DNA of 64,000 nt from Akkermansiaceae bacterium (GTDB taxonomy: Bacteria > Verrucomicrobiota > Verrucomicrobiia > Verrucomicrobiales > Akkermansiaceae), in contig JANRFH010000012.1 in the NCBI GenBank assembly GCA_030725745.1, forward strand, positions 1 to 64,000. Direction: 5' to 3'. The position numbers were made by a program, and so were the translations under genes. The notes under the pieces were generated by a model. That model had not been told where the DNA came from. It made no database searches and saw only the letters and a program-made list of their open reading frames with translations. Positions within the stretch are counted from its first letter, which is position 1; every line of letters begins with the position of its first letter. This document shows, one piece after another, positions 24,049 through 35,613 of this stretch.

Positions 24049-25404
24049 ATGCTCCCCAACCTCCTCATCGTCGATGACGAACTCGCCACCCGCGAGGGGC
24101 TGCGCAGTGCCCTTGAAGAGGATTTCGAGGTCTACACCGCCTCGGACAATACCGAGGCGATGACCATCCTTAGAAGCGGCGGAATCGAGCTTATGCTCAC
24201 CGACCTACGCCTCGGAGGCGACTCGGGCATGGATCTCATCGACTCCGCTTCCAAGCTCGCCTCCCCTCCCGTCATCCTCATGATGACCGCCTACGGCTCG
24301 GTCGATACCGCCGTCGAGGCCATGCGGCGCGGCGCTTTCCACTTCGTCACCAAGCCGCTCAACCTCGACGAAGTAGAGATGCTTCTCAAGCGCGCCCTCC
24401 GCTCAAGAACACTCGAAACGGAGAACATACAGCTCACCAAACAGGTCAAAAAGGGCGGTAGTCTCTCGCGCATCATCGGAAAATCTCCGGAGATCAAGCG
24501 CGTCACCGAGCTCATCGAACAAGTCGCACCCACCCGTGCCACCGTGCTCATCGAAGGAGAATCCGGCACCGGTAAAGAGATCGTCGCCAACGCCATCCAC
24601 CAACTCTCCGGCAGACCCGCTGCGAAGCTGGTGACCGTCAATTGCGCCGCGCTCTCCTCACAGCTCCTCGAATCCGAGCTCTTCGGCCACGAAAAAGGCT
24701 CTTTCACCGGCGCAGCGGCGAAACGCATCGGCCGCTTCGAACAGGCCGACGGCGGCACACTTTTCCTCGATGAAATCGGTGAAATCGACCCCGCCACCCA
24801 GGTAAAACTCCTGCGCGTCCTATCCGAGCGATCCATCGAGCGCGTCGGCTCAAACTCTCCGATCAAGGTCGATGTCCGCCTCATCGCCGCCACGAATCGC
24901 GACCTTCGCAGCATGGTGGACGAAGGAACTTTCCGCGAAGACCTGTTTTTCCGCCTCAATGTCATCTCACTGAAGATGCCGACTCTCCGCGACCGCCCGG
25001 AGGACATCATCCTACTCGCAAATGCCTTCCTCAGGGAATTCGCAGTAGAAAACGAGCGCCCAGTAAAACCTCTCAGCGACGCTGCGATCCGCCAGCTCCT
25101 AGCCTACAACTGGCCAGGAAACGTCCGCGAACTGCGCACTGCTATCGAACACGGCGTGGTTATGTCGAACGACCCAATCATTGATGTAGGTCATTTGCCC
25201 AACTCATTGAATGATAAGCGCGAACCTCGTGAAACCACAGTCAGCCTCACATCCGCTCCTACCGAATTCAACCTGCATTCCTTGGAAAGCGGTGCAATCC
25301 GTCGTGCTTTGGCCGAAACTTCGGACAATCGAACCCAAGCTGCAGAGCTTCTTGGAATCAGCCGCCGGACGCTCCAGAGGAAAATCAAGGAACTAGGGCT
25401 TTAA
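24049..25404 (+). CDS. NtrC-family sigma-54-dependent response regulator
   Basis: 451 residues with three domains in order. The receiver (1-120) has LLIVDDE, phospho-acceptor D in MLTDLRLGGDSG, and K in VTKPLN. The AAA+ domain (about 140-375) has Walker A GESGTGKE, sigma-54 contact loop GSFTGA, Walker B GGTLFLDEIG and arginine finger region FREDLFFRLNV. The Fis-type HTH C-terminus is NRTQAAELLGISRRTLQRKI. It activates sigma-54 promoters when phosphorylated by the kinase encoded just upstream. Its regulon is not visible here. Confidence 0.95.
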   Translation: MLPNLLIVDDELATREGLRSALEEDFEVYTASDNTEAMTILRSGGIELMLTDLRLGGDSGMDLIDSASKLASPPVILMMTAYGSVDTAVEAMRRGAFHFVTKPLNLDEVEMLLKRALRSRTLETENIQLTKQVKKGGSLSRIIGKSPEIKRVTELIEQVAPTRATVLIEGESGTGKEIVANAIHQLSGRPAAKLVTVNCAALSSQLLESELFGHEKGSFTGAAAKRIGRFEQADGGTLFLDEIGEIDPATQVKLLRVLSERSIERVGSNSPIKVDVRLIAATNRDLRSMVDEGTFREDLFFRLNVISLKMPTLRDRPEDIILLANAFLREFAVENERPVKPLSDAAIRQLLAYNWPGNVRELRTAIEHGVVMSNDPIIDVGHLPNSLNDKREPRETTVSLTSAPTEFNLHSLESGAIRRALAETSDNRTQAAELLGISRRTLQRKIKELGL

Positions 25405-25438
25405 GTTTCCCTCCCAATACTCTATCCAGACCCCCCGC

Positions 25439-27247
25439 ATGAATAAAAACCGAGCCCAATTCGACACCGGTATCCTGATCCGCAGGAGCCTGTTCTTCGC
25501 TGTCCTCATAGCACTCACACTTGGAAATCTGTTCATCTTTTTCCGAGGCCTTAACACTCCGCAAGCGATGGATCAGGCGCAGATCGCCCGGGAGATCGCT
25601 CGTGGTAACGGCTTCACCACCAAATTCATCCGACCCATCGCCTATGAGCAGGCAAAAGAAACCCAGCAGGGCGCGGCGATTCCTTTCACTAATTTCCAAG
25701 ACACCTACCACTCTCCCCTCAACCCCCTGCTCAATGCAGCAGTGCTAAAACTGATCGGTGCCGACAATGCCGATCAGTGGAAAATGGGTGAAAACGAGAT
25801 GGTTTTCCCGCTCGACCGAGTCATCGCTACGGTATCGACCCTCTGCTTCCTGATGTCCATCGGTGTCAGCTACCTGCTAGTTTCCCGGATCTTCGATCCC
25901 AAAATCGCCGGGGTAACCGCCATCCTGATGCTGTTCTGCGAAACATTCTGGGATTACTCGCTCAGTGGCCTCCCGCAGATGCTCATGCTACTGCTCTTCT
26001 CCTGCGCGATTTACTTCACCTACCGCGCTGTCGAGGACAGCGCAGAAGGCCGCGTACCCTTCGCTCCCGCAATCACCGCAGGGGTATTCTTCACCCTGCT
26101 CTCACTCACCCATTATCTCGGGATCTGGATCGCCCTCGGCTACATCATCTTTGCCGCAGTCGCCTTCAGGCCACGCGGACTTCTCGGTGTCATCGTCCTT
26201 GTCACCATACTCATCCCGATGACTTTCGTGATGCTTCGCAACTCCTCGATCTCCGGCACCCCTTTCGGCACGGCGTTCCTAGAACTCTACAAGGGTATCG
26301 GTGGCAACAGTGAGGAAATCGTCATGCGCGGTCGTGATCTCGAGTCATCTCCCCTGCGAAACGACGGCACCCTCTCTAGCATCGTGCGCACCACCTTGCT
26401 TCAGACAAACAGCATCGTCCCATTCCTCGGAGGAATCATCGTCGCGCCGCTCTTCCTCATATCCCTGCTCCATCCCTTCAAAAGGACTTCCATCGCGAAT
26501 TTCCGCTGGGCCATCCTCCTGATGTTCACCGTATCCGCCCTTGGCCTAGCGATCTACGGCATCAGCGACAAGAATCTGGAGCCAAACCAGACCCACATGC
26601 TCTTCGCCCCGATCATGACGGCCTACGGGCTAGCATTCCTATCCATCCTCTGGAGCAGGATTCCCTCAGTAACAACAACTCCAGCACTCCACAACCTTCA
26701 CCATATCATTGTCATCATAATCTGTGCACTTCCACTCATCATCTCCATGCCGATGAAAGTGCGCATCGGCATGAGCCGAAACGACAGAGGTGGTATCCCC
26801 CACTGGCCGCCCTACTATGCTCCCGCTCTTAACCTTGGACTAAGCAAATGGCTCACGGATAAACAGATCTGTTTCTCTGACCAGCCGTGGGCTGTGGCAT
26901 GGTATGCAGACCGCACCTCCGTCTGGCTTCCGCCGAGCCGCTTGGATTTCGCAGCAATCGAAAGCATGGCAGCGGATCTCGACACCCCCGTCGCCGGCAT
27001 CCTAATTTCACCCTCATCCCATGGATCCGGCAACGTATCTGAGGTCGCTGGTAAATATAAGGACTTCACCTCCCTCGTCCTCGATGGCCGCGTCGTCCTT
27101 GCTACCTACCCCCCAGGATTCTCCATCTACGACAAAGACCCAAAGATCCAGGAAATCACACGCCGCTACCCTTACCGCGCCACCCTCGTAGGAATGGATA
27201 TGGTCTATTATTCCGATCGCGCACTCCGCAGCTCCGACGAAGAATAA
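25439..27247 (+). CDS. Polytopic membrane protein, glycosyltransferase-39-like
   Basis: 602 residues with about ten hydrophobic segments, e.g. LFFAVLIALTLGNLFIFFRG, AILMLFCETFWDYSLSGLPQ and FAPIMTAYGLAFLSILWSRI, and a soluble C-terminal 150 residues. The first periplasmic loop contains DQAQIAREIARGNGFTTKFI, placed like the catalytic Asp loop of GT-C/ArnT-type transferases. That resemblance is weak and no sugar or lipid partner is evident. It begins 34 bp after the response regulator. Confidence 0.55.
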   Translation: MNKNRAQFDTGILIRRSLFFAVLIALTLGNLFIFFRGLNTPQAMDQAQIAREIARGNGFTTKFIRPIAYEQAKETQQGAAIPFTNFQDTYHSPLNPLLNAAVLKLIGADNADQWKMGENEMVFPLDRVIATVSTLCFLMSIGVSYLLVSRIFDPKIAGVTAILMLFCETFWDYSLSGLPQMLMLLLFSCAIYFTYRAVEDSAEGRVPFAPAITAGVFFTLLSLTHYLGIWIALGYIIFAAVAFRPRGLLGVIVLVTILIPMTFVMLRNSSISGTPFGTAFLELYKGIGGNSEEIVMRGRDLESSPLRNDGTLSSIVRTTLLQTNSIVPFLGGIIVAPLFLISLLHPFKRTSIANFRWAILLMFTVSALGLAIYGISDKNLEPNQTHMLFAPIMTAYGLAFLSILWSRIPSVTTTPALHNLHHIIVIIICALPLIISMPMKVRIGMSRNDRGGIPHWPPYYAPALNLGLSKWLTDKQICFSDQPWAVAWYADRTSVWLPPSRLDFAAIESMAADLDTPVAGILISPSSHGSGNVSEVAGKYKDFTSLVLDGRVVLATYPPGFSIYDKDPKIQEITRRYPYRATLVGMDMVYYSDRALRSSDEE

Positions 27248-27282
27248 TCCTCCCTCCGCCCCGGAAACCTGCATCCTTTACC

Positions 27283-27609
27283 ATGCCCTCCAAGAAAAAG
27301 ACCGCGCCAGACGCCGAAACGGAAATCCTTCCGTTTGAGGTAGCGATGGCGCAGTTGGAGGACGTCGTCGATGCCATGGAGGCGGAAGAATTACCACTCG
27401 AAGACTTAGTATCTTATTACGAAAAAGGATCTTCCCTTCTGAAACACTGCGAAAAATCACTCTCCTCCGCCAAGAAGAGGATCGAACTTATCACCCTTGC
27501 AAACAAAGAGGAAATTCCTTCCGAGAATTCCTCTGACGAACCTTCCGGATCAACCAACGAGCTTAGCTCAGAGGAGACCGACGACCAAAATGACATCAGC
27601 CTCTTCTGA
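27283..27609 (+). CDS. xseB: Exodeoxyribonuclease VII small subunit
   Basis: 108 residues. The core LPFEVAMAQLEDVVDAMEAE followed by LPLEDLVSYYEKGSSLLKHC is the family signature. An acidic Ser-rich tail of about 35 residues is additional. It pairs with XseA, which is not in the window, to degrade single-stranded DNA. Its end overlaps the dxs start by 20 bp; clustering of xseB with dxs is common in bacteria. Confidence 0.93.
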   Translation: MPSKKKTAPDAETEILPFEVAMAQLEDVVDAMEAEELPLEDLVSYYEKGSSLLKHCEKSLSSAKKRIELITLANKEEIPSENSSDEPSGSTNELSSEETDDQNDISLF

Positions 27610-29518
27610 ATTTCCCGAACCTGTCGGCGAAGCCTCTTCCATCCCGTCTGACTCAAAGTCCATCCTGTCCTCCATCAGGACTCCGGACGATCTCGGACAT
27701 CTGTCCGACATGCAGCTTGAGACCCTGGCTTCCGAAATCCGTGCCAAGCTCATCAGCTGCCTTTCGAAAACCGGGGGGCACCTAGGGCCCAATCTTGGAG
27801 TCGTTGAGCTAACCATCGCCATGCACCGGGTGTTCTCGACACCGAAGGACAAATTTGTCTTCGATGTCTCCCACCAAGGCTACGTTCACAAAATGCTCAC
27901 CGGCAGAGCGGAGCAGATCGAAACAATCCGCACCTACAAAGGCCTCAACGGTTTCCTCCTCCGCACAGAATCCGAGCACGATGCCTACGGCGCAGGCCAC
28001 GCAGGCACCGCACTCTCCGCAGCACTGGGCATGGCCGCTGCAAGAGATCTAGAAGGTGGTGACAATCACGTCGTCGCCGTCGCCGGGGATGCAGCCTTCA
28101 CCTGCGGCCCCACCCTAGAGGCTCTCAACAACATTGCAGAGACCACCAAGAAATTCATCGTCGTCCTCAATGACAATGAATGGTCAATCGATCGTAACGT
28201 CGGCGCAATCGCCCGCTATTTCAACGCCCTGCAAACCCACTCCACCTACTCCGCCGTCCGCACCTCTGCAGCGGATTTCGTCGAGAAAGTCCTCGGCAAG
28301 GCCGTCCGCAAGATCGCCCACCGTGTCGAGGAGGGTGCGAAAAACCTAATCTTCCCAAACGTCCTCTTCGAGAAATTCGGCCTGCGCTACTTTGGCCCCA
28401 TCGACGGTCACAACCTCCCCCTCCTCGTCAAAACCTTCGAGCACCTCAAAACGCTCAACGAACCCGTCGTCCTACACATCATCACGGAAAAAGGTCGCGG
28501 CTACCAGCCAGCCCTCGATAATCCCGGAAAATTCCACGGCCTCGGTGCCTACAGCATTGAAGACGGCTCCACTGACACCGTCTCCACTCCCACCTGCTCG
28601 GAAATCTTTGGGCGCACCGTCACGGATCTCGCCATCGACGACTCCAAGATCGTCGCCATCACCGCCGCCATGCCCGGCGGCACCAAGCTGGAGACATTCA
28701 AGAAAGAACTGCCCGACCGCTACTTCGATGTCGGCATCGCAGAGGAACATGCCGCCCTTTTCGCCTGCGGCCTCGCAGCGGAGGGACATCGCCCTTTCCT
28801 CGCCATCTACTCCACCTTCATGCAGCGCGCCTATGACATGATCATTCATGACATGGCATTGCAGAACCTCCCAGTCCGCCTCTGCATGGATCGCGGTGGA
28901 CTCTCCGGCGATGATGGCCCCACCCACCACGGCCTCTTCGACATCGGCTACCTCCGCCACATACCGAACATCATCCACATGCAGCCCAAGGATGAGGCGG
29001 AATTCGTCGCCATGCTGAAATGGATGGCAAAATACGACGACGGCCCAACGGCCATCCGCTACCCACGCGGAGTCATCGCAGGTAGCCCTGTTTCAGAAAA
29101 AACCGCCGCCATCGAGCTAGGCAAAGGCGAACTTATTCAAGAAGGCACTGATGTCGCTCTCATCGGCCTCGGCACATGCTTTGAAATGGCAGTGAAGACC
29201 AAGGAACTCCTCGAAGCGAAAGGCCTATCAGTCTCGCTTGTGAACCCACGTTTCATCAAGCCCATGGACACTGCGCTCCTCGAAAAAGTCGCCAGCAACT
29301 GTAAGGTCGTCTGCACCTTCGAGGATCATGTCCTTTCAAACGGCTTCGGAGCCGCCTGCATCGAACACCTCCACGACGCAGACATTTCCACACATGTCGA
29401 ACGCATCGGCTGGCCGGACGAATTCATCGAGCACGGCAAGCCCGACACCCTCATGGCACTCCATGGCCTGACGGCTGAAGCTGCGCTCGACAAAATCCTC
29501 AGGCACTTCAAGATCTAG
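27590..29518 (+). CDS. dxs: 1-deoxy-D-xylulose-5-phosphate synthase
   Basis: 642 residues from MTSASSEFPEPVGEASSIPS, 20 bp inside xseB. The enzyme condenses pyruvate and glyceraldehyde 3-phosphate using ThDP, feeding MEP isoprenoid and B6 synthesis. ThDP motifs are SHQGYVHKMLTGR, the GDAAFTCGPTLEALNN site with the NDNE end, and GLSGDDGPTHHG and DIGYLRHIP in the central domain. The catalytic Glu lies in GIAEEHAALFACGLA. Sequence differs from classical Dxs near GGHLGPNLG (usually ASNLG) and DAYGAGHAGT, but the whole length aligns. No other MEP gene is adjacent. Confidence 0.93.
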   Translation: MTSASSEFPEPVGEASSIPSDSKSILSSIRTPDDLGHLSDMQLETLASEIRAKLISCLSKTGGHLGPNLGVVELTIAMHRVFSTPKDKFVFDVSHQGYVHKMLTGRAEQIETIRTYKGLNGFLLRTESEHDAYGAGHAGTALSAALGMAAARDLEGGDNHVVAVAGDAAFTCGPTLEALNNIAETTKKFIVVLNDNEWSIDRNVGAIARYFNALQTHSTYSAVRTSAADFVEKVLGKAVRKIAHRVEEGAKNLIFPNVLFEKFGLRYFGPIDGHNLPLLVKTFEHLKTLNEPVVLHIITEKGRGYQPALDNPGKFHGLGAYSIEDGSTDTVSTPTCSEIFGRTVTDLAIDDSKIVAITAAMPGGTKLETFKKELPDRYFDVGIAEEHAALFACGLAAEGHRPFLAIYSTFMQRAYDMIIHDMALQNLPVRLCMDRGGLSGDDGPTHHGLFDIGYLRHIPNIIHMQPKDEAEFVAMLKWMAKYDDGPTAIRYPRGVIAGSPVSEKTAAIELGKGELIQEGTDVALIGLGTCFEMAVKTKELLEAKGLSVSLVNPRFIKPMDTALLEKVASNCKVVCTFEDHVLSNGFGAACIEHLHDADISTHVERIGWPDEFIEHGKPDTLMALHGLTAEAALDKILRHFKI

Positions 29519-29532
29519 CCTTCTCTCACGCC

Positions 29533-29811
29533 ATGGAACTCAATCTCATCGATACCCCCTTCGACCTCCGCGCCATCAAGCCGGGTGAGCTTGAGGAAAT
29601 TCTCGAAGACCCTTTTGCCGTCCGTTTCCTTCCAGACAACGACCGCGAAGATGGTGCTTCCCGCTACTACGCGCTCGGCCGCACCGTCGCCGACCGCCAC
29701 CTTTTTATCGCCTTCACCACGGACGGCAAAGTCGCCCGCGTCATCTCCGCCCGCGAAATGACCGATGCCGAGCGCCGCTTCTACGACAGGAATTACAACG
29801 AGATCCGCTAA
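29533..29811 (+). CDS. brnT: BrnT-type ribonuclease toxin
   Basis: 92 residues. The pattern EILEDPFAVRFLPDNDRE, RYYALGRTVADRHLFIAFT and ISAREMTDAERRFYDR follows BrnT toxins, RelE-fold RNases. The N-terminus lacks the usual FEWDxxKxxxNxxKHG block, so it is a divergent member. The antitoxin gene starts 4 bp downstream, the normal toxin-first order of brnTA. Confidence 0.75.
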   Translation: MELNLIDTPFDLRAIKPGELEEILEDPFAVRFLPDNDREDGASRYYALGRTVADRHLFIAFTTDGKVARVISAREMTDAERRFYDRNYNEIR

Positions 29812-29815
29812 CACC

Positions 29816-30088
29816 ATGAAGACCATTTCAGACTGGGAGCAACTCCCCGATTTTTCCGATGCTGCGGAGGAAAATGACTTTTGGCAGCAACACGAACTCT
29901 CCCCGAAGCTCATGCAAGACTCCGTCCACGAGGCAGACTCGCGCGAATCCACCACCATCACCCTGCGTTTCGATCCCCGCATGCTTTCCCGCATCAAGCG
30001 CATCGCTCGCGGCCGCTTCCTCAACTACCAATCGATGCTCAAGCAATGGCTCGCCGAGCGCATCGAAGAGGAAATGAAAAATCCCTAA
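29816..30088 (+). CDS. brnA: BrnA-type CopG-like antitoxin
   Basis: 90 residues from MKTISDWEQLPDFSDAAEEN. The acidic N-terminus is the toxin-binding part, and the C-terminal ribbon-helix-helix is TTITLRFDPRMLSRIKRIAR followed by LNYQSMLKQWLAERI. Such antitoxins bind DNA and autoregulate the pair. Start chosen for the 4-bp spacing to brnT; an upstream frame inside brnT is not credible. Confidence 0.8.
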   Translation: MKTISDWEQLPDFSDAAEENDFWQQHELSPKLMQDSVHEADSRESTTITLRFDPRMLSRIKRIARGRFLNYQSMLKQWLAERIEEEMKNP

Positions 30089-30125
30089 CGGAGCGAGGGA
30101 ATCCTGCCCACGCAATTCATCGGAA

Positions 30126-30545
30126 ATGAGACTCACCACCTCCCCCCGCCTCTGGCTCACCGCATTCTTCTTCTGGGCAGCCACCCTCTACATCCTCTCC
30201 TCCTTCTCGAAAACTATGCCCGAGGGCGGCCCGGAGATCCCCCACATCGACAAGGTACTTCACTTTGGCTACTTCCTAGGCGGCGGCATCATGCTGGCCA
30301 CTCACATCCTCTTAAAAAAAGGAACCACAGCCCCCTTTTTCGTCCGCATAATCATCCCAATAGCATTACTAGCCATCATCGGAGCGCTAGATGAATACCA
30401 CCAGACTTTCACACCTGGCCGATCCGGAAACGACCCATTCGATTGGTTAGCAGATGTCCTCGGAGCAGCCACCGGAGTCGCCCTCGCGCATGCGCTTCAT
30501 CCCCGGCTCTTGAAATTTTCATCCAAAAATCCGCACTTCACATAA
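30126..30545 (+). CDS. VanZ-like membrane protein
   Basis: 139 residues with four hydrophobic segments. [20 protein letters not shown] and [20 protein letters not shown] followed by [12 protein letters not shown] are the VanZ-family signature (conserved DE.HQ....R). The family is linked to glycopeptide or phage tolerance in some bacteria, but the biochemical role is unknown. Confidence 0.85.
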   Translation: MRLTTSPRLWLTAFFFWAATLYILSSFSKTMPEGGPEIPHIDKVLHFGYFLGGGIMLATHILLKKGTTAPFFVRIIIPIALLAIIGALDEYHQTFTPGRSGNDPFDWLADVLGAATGVALAHALHPRLLKFSSKNPHFT

Positions 30546-30591
30546 AAATAGCGTTCATTCCTCCACTTTCATTGCTAGAAACCACTTTATT

Positions 30592-31548
30592 ATGAATCAA
30601 CTCGACCAACTCAAAAAGCTCACCACCGTCGTCGCAGATACCGGCGACTTCGAAGCCATGAAGGAATTCATGCCGCAGGACGCCACCACCAACCCGTCCC
30701 TCATCCTCCAGGCTGCCACCAAGGACGAATACCGCCCGCTCATCGACCAGGCCATTTCCGAGTTCAAAGGCGGCTCCCTCTCCGGCCAAGCCCTCACGGA
30801 TGCCGTTCTCGACCGCATCATCATCCTCTTCGGCCTTGAAATCCTCAAGATCGTTCCAGGCCGAGTCTCAACCGAGGTCGACGCACGCCTCTCCTTCGAC
30901 ACCGAAGGCAGCGTCGCCAAAGCCAAGGAACTCATCGCCGCATACGCCAGCGAAGGCATCTCCAAAGACCGCGTCCTCATCAAGATCGCCTCCACATGGG
31001 AAGGCATCAAGGCCGCAGAGATCCTTGAAAAAGAAGGCATCCACTGCAACCTCACCCTCCTCTTCTCCTTCGCCCAGGCAGTCGCTTGCGCCGAGGCGAA
31101 AGTCCAGCTCATCTCCCCATTCGTCGGCCGTATCCTCGATTGGCACAAGGCAAACACACCAGACGCAAACTTCGAAGGCGACAATGACCCCGGCGTCATC
31201 TCGGTGAAAGCCATCTACAACTACTACAAGAAATTCGGCTACAAAACCGAAGTCATGGGCGCATCATTCCGCAACAAAGGTGAAATCACCGCCCTTGCAG
31301 GCTGCGATCTCCTCACCATCGCACCGAAGCTCCTCGCTGAGCTCGCCGCCTCCGATGACTCCCTCGAAGCTAAGCTCACAGAGGAAATCGCTGCACAAGA
31401 TCCCGTTGAGAAAATCTCTCTCGATGAGAAATCCTTCCGCCTCGCTTTCAATGAAGACGCCATGGCCACGGAAAAGACCGCCCACGGCATCCGTGGCTTC
31501 GCAGCAGACATCGTGAAACTTGAGAAACTCGTCAACGAGTCGCTCTAA
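30592..31548 (+). CDS. tal: Transaldolase
   Basis: 318 residues, TalB type. It transfers a dihydroxyacetone unit between sugar phosphates in the non-oxidative pentose phosphate pathway. The Schiff-base Lys is in [17 protein letters not shown]; other signatures are [36 protein letters not shown] and [12 protein letters not shown]. Monocistronic with a strong terminator at 31566. Confidence 0.97.
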   Translation: MNQLDQLKKLTTVVADTGDFEAMKEFMPQDATTNPSLILQAATKDEYRPLIDQAISEFKGGSLSGQALTDAVLDRIIILFGLEILKIVPGRVSTEVDARLSFDTEGSVAKAKELIAAYASEGISKDRVLIKIASTWEGIKAAEILEKEGIHCNLTLLFSFAQAVACAEAKVQLISPFVGRILDWHKANTPDANFEGDNDPGVISVKAIYNYYKKFGYKTEVMGASFRNKGEITALAGCDLLTIAPKLLAELAASDDSLEAKLTEEIAAQDPVEKISLDEKSFRLAFNEDAMATEKTAHGIRGFAADIVKLEKLVNESL

Positions 31549-31565
31549 TCACACCCACTTCACTA

Positions 31566-31603
31566 ACGCCCCGCTGCCCTCACAGGTTGCGGGGCGTTTT
31601 TTT
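31566..31603 (+). terminator. Rho-independent terminator of tal
   Basis: ACGCCCCGC pairs with GCGGGGCGT around a 14-base loop and is followed by seven T residues, 17 bp after the stop. Confidence 0.95.
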
Positions 31604-31654
31604 GTGCATCGGTCTGTTCTTGAACTTCCATCTGCCTGCCGTTACCCCATCCCC

Positions 31655-33289
<1,635 letters not shown>

Positions 33290-33301
33290 GCCATCCCCTT
33301 G

Positions 33302-34219
33302 ATGAAAAATAAATGGATTCTGATCACCCTATTGGTGATCGCTGTAGCCGCCGCCTACTGGTTCGGAAAACCCGGCGGCTCGGGAAATAAGGAGCTCGGT
33401 ATCGCAGCCGATGAACTTACATCGGAGATCCTCGCCTACGGCCCGCGCCCTCCTGGCAGCGATGAACTCACCAAGGTAAAGAGTCACCTCGCTAAAGAAC
33501 TAGAGGCAAACGGTTGGATCACACAGCTCCAGGAATTCGAACGAGACACGCCCATCGGCAAGGTGAAGTTTTCCAACCTCCGCGCCCGCATCGCTGTGGA
33601 AACCACAGACACTTGGGAACTTGATGTTAAGGGCATTCTCTGCGCCCACATCGACTCGAAATATTTCAAAGATAAGGAATTCCTCGGTGCCGATGATGCC
33701 GCCTCCGCATGCGCCGCCGTGGTGGTGATCGCAAATTATTTAGCCCTACATGACCGCGAACAGGCGGAACAGTTAGAACTCGTATTCTTCGACGGTGAAG
33801 AAGCCTTCGCAAGGGACATGACCATCCTCGACGGCCTCTACGGCAGCCGGCACTACGCAAACCAATGGCGCACCTTACCGAACAAACCTAAGTTTGGCAT
33901 TCTGCTGGATATGATCGGCCACAAGGATCTCTCGATACGAATTCCAGCAGATTCTCCGGAAGACTTATCGAAGCGAATGTTTGAAGCAGCAAAAAAAGAA
34001 GGAGTATCCCGCCGCTTCGGCACCGCACCTGGCTCGATCATGGACGATCATGTTCCACTCAATCTCGTTGGCATCCCCACCTTGGATATTATCGGTGATT
34101 TCAGCAACAAGCCATGGTGGCACACACCGGGAGACAACGAGGCGATCATCTCCGCCGAGTCACTCGGCATCTCCATCGGCGTCGTCCTGCGTATGCTCGA
34201 CGGGCTTTTGGAAGACTAA
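33302..34219 (+). CDS. M28-family zinc peptidase, glutaminyl-cyclase-like
   Basis: 305 residues from ATG 33302 (a TTG just before is unlikely). An N-terminal anchor of about 20 residues (WILITLLVIAVAAAYWFG) exports or tethers it. Candidate zinc ligands and catalytic residues are H116 (CAHIDSKY), D131 or D132 (GADDAASA), E166/E167 (DGEEAF), D203 (LLDMIG) and H274 (PWWHTPGD). PRPPGSDEL and the FSNKPWWHTPGD segment are close to glutaminyl-peptide cyclotransferases. Its stop overlaps the stop of the convergent rsmA-nudix gene. Confidence 0.85.
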   Translation: MKNKWILITLLVIAVAAAYWFGKPGGSGNKELGIAADELTSEILAYGPRPPGSDELTKVKSHLAKELEANGWITQLQEFERDTPIGKVKFSNLRARIAVETTDTWELDVKGILCAHIDSKYFKDKEFLGADDAASACAAVVVIANYLALHDREQAEQLELVFFDGEEAFARDMTILDGLYGSRHYANQWRTLPNKPKFGILLDMIGHKDLSIRIPADSPEDLSKRMFEAAKKEGVSRRFGTAPGSIMDDHVPLNLVGIPTLDIIGDFSNKPWWHTPGDNEAIISAESLGISIGVVLRMLDGLLED

Positions 34220-35565
34220 TTTTTCTGCTTCAGGAACTCCCCAAAGAGCAGCCGTAAGGTAGGCGAGAAATCACCCGGGCAGGCAGCCATCCACACCTCT
34301 ATTTCCTCCAGAGGAAACGGCATCACAGCATCAATCTCTGACGCAGGAAACGTGATCCCACCCTTGTGATGAGTCGTGAAAAGCCGGACATGTTCCCAGC
34401 CCGTTTCAGCACTCGGTTTTACCGAAAGGACATGCTCCAGATCTTCTGCGGTTTTGCCCTCGATACCGATCTCTTCGTCTACCTCTCGCAAAGCGGCACT
34501 GAGGTAGTCCTCACCCGCATCGAGGTGTCCCGATACACTGGAGTCCCACACACCGGGATTTTTATCTTTCAGCATCGAACGCTTCTGAAGAAAGAGGTCA
34601 CCCTTTTTATTAAAAACGAAGATATGGATCGCGCGGTGGATGAGGTCTTTCGCATGCACCTCTTTCCTCGTCGCCGTCCCGGTCGGCACGTCGTTTTCAT
34701 CGACTACATCGAACAACTCATCGTCCTTCTGTGCATTGTCTTTCAGCGGATGGTTGTCATAGGCACGCGTCAACTCGATCCATTTCGCGAGATCAAGTTG
34801 CTCACCCCTAACAGTCGGAGCCAAGCCGAGCGCTTCCGAAACTTCGCTCCATGGAGGTGAGGCCGGCAGGTGTTTGCCAAGCTGTTTCCTCCTCTGTGCG
34901 AAGCCACGACGAATGAGTTCATCGAACAGCACCGCATCGAAAGCCGGGAATTCGTCCGCTTGCCGTGGCGTCAGCACCGCTACAGCTGAGTCGATGTGCG
35001 GCTTGGGGAAAAACGCATCTGGAGGCACTACTCGGAGTGAGCGGATCGTCCAGTTCACTTGCATGCGCAGGCTGAGTATCCCGTAATCCTTAACACCCGG
35101 CTGTGCACCTAGGCGGTCGATCACCTCCTTTTGCAGCATGATCACCGCCAAAGTAAACGGATGTGGCCTGCTGAGCATATTTTTCATGATCGCCCCACCG
35201 GAAGAGTAAGGAAGATTTCCAAGGAATTTCACTGGTCCGTGTTTAAAAAGGAAACGCCTATCGAACTTCGCCCCATCGGCGATGTGCACCTCGACATCAT
35301 CCCTGTCCTTGTAACGCTCCCTTAGCGCATTTGCCAACCGCACGTCGAACTCGATGAGCACCACACGTTTCGCCTTTCCCAAGACATGCTCAGTGAGCGA
35401 TCCCGTCCCCGGCCCCACCTCGACCACGGTATCTTCCGGAGTTATAGCGAGTTGCGCTACAATCCAGCGCGCCATGTTTGGATCGGTCAGGAAATTCTGC
35501 CCGAGCTGCTTGCTCGGCAGCACTCTTGCGTTGTCGAGATGTTCACGTATTTCTCTGCCTGTCAT
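34216..35565 (-). CDS. rsmA: RsmA (KsgA) rRNA dimethyladenosine transferase fused to a Nudix hydrolase
   Basis: A 449-residue fusion. Residues 1-270 are RsmA, which dimethylates two adjacent adenines near the 3' end of 16S rRNA: KQLGQNFLTDPN, the SAM loop VEVGPGTGSLTEHVL near 48, and NLPYSSGG at 117. Residues about 283-449 are a Nudix domain with the complete box G346-x5-E352-x7-R360-E361-V-D-E364-E365-x-G367, closest to IDI/YfcD-like Nudix enzymes (DELFDVVDENDVPTGTATRK before it). The linker is short and the frame is continuous. The Nudix substrate is unknown. It converges on the M28 gene with overlapping stops. Confidence 0.92.
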   Translation of the reverse strand: MTGREIREHLDNARVLPSKQLGQNFLTDPNMARWIVAQLAITPEDTVVEVGPGTGSLTEHVLGKAKRVVLIEFDVRLANALRERYKDRDDVEVHIADGAKFDRRFLFKHGPVKFLGNLPYSSGGAIMKNMLSRPHPFTLAVIMLQKEVIDRLGAQPGVKDYGILSLRMQVNWTIRSLRVVPPDAFFPKPHIDSAVAVLTPRQADEFPAFDAVLFDELIRRGFAQRRKQLGKHLPASPPWSEVSEALGLAPTVRGEQLDLAKWIELTRAYDNHPLKDNAQKDDELFDVVDENDVPTGTATRKEVHAKDLIHRAIHIFVFNKKGDLFLQKRSMLKDKNPGVWDSSVSGHLDAGEDYLSAALREVDEEIGIEGKTAEDLEHVLSVKPSAETGWEHVRLFTTHHKGGITFPASEIDAVMPFPLEEIEVWMAACPGDFSPTLRLLFGEFLKQKN

Positions 35566-35613
35566 TCGCCCTCAGGCTGCTCGGCTGCAACATACTTGGC
35601 GAGCGCATTCACC

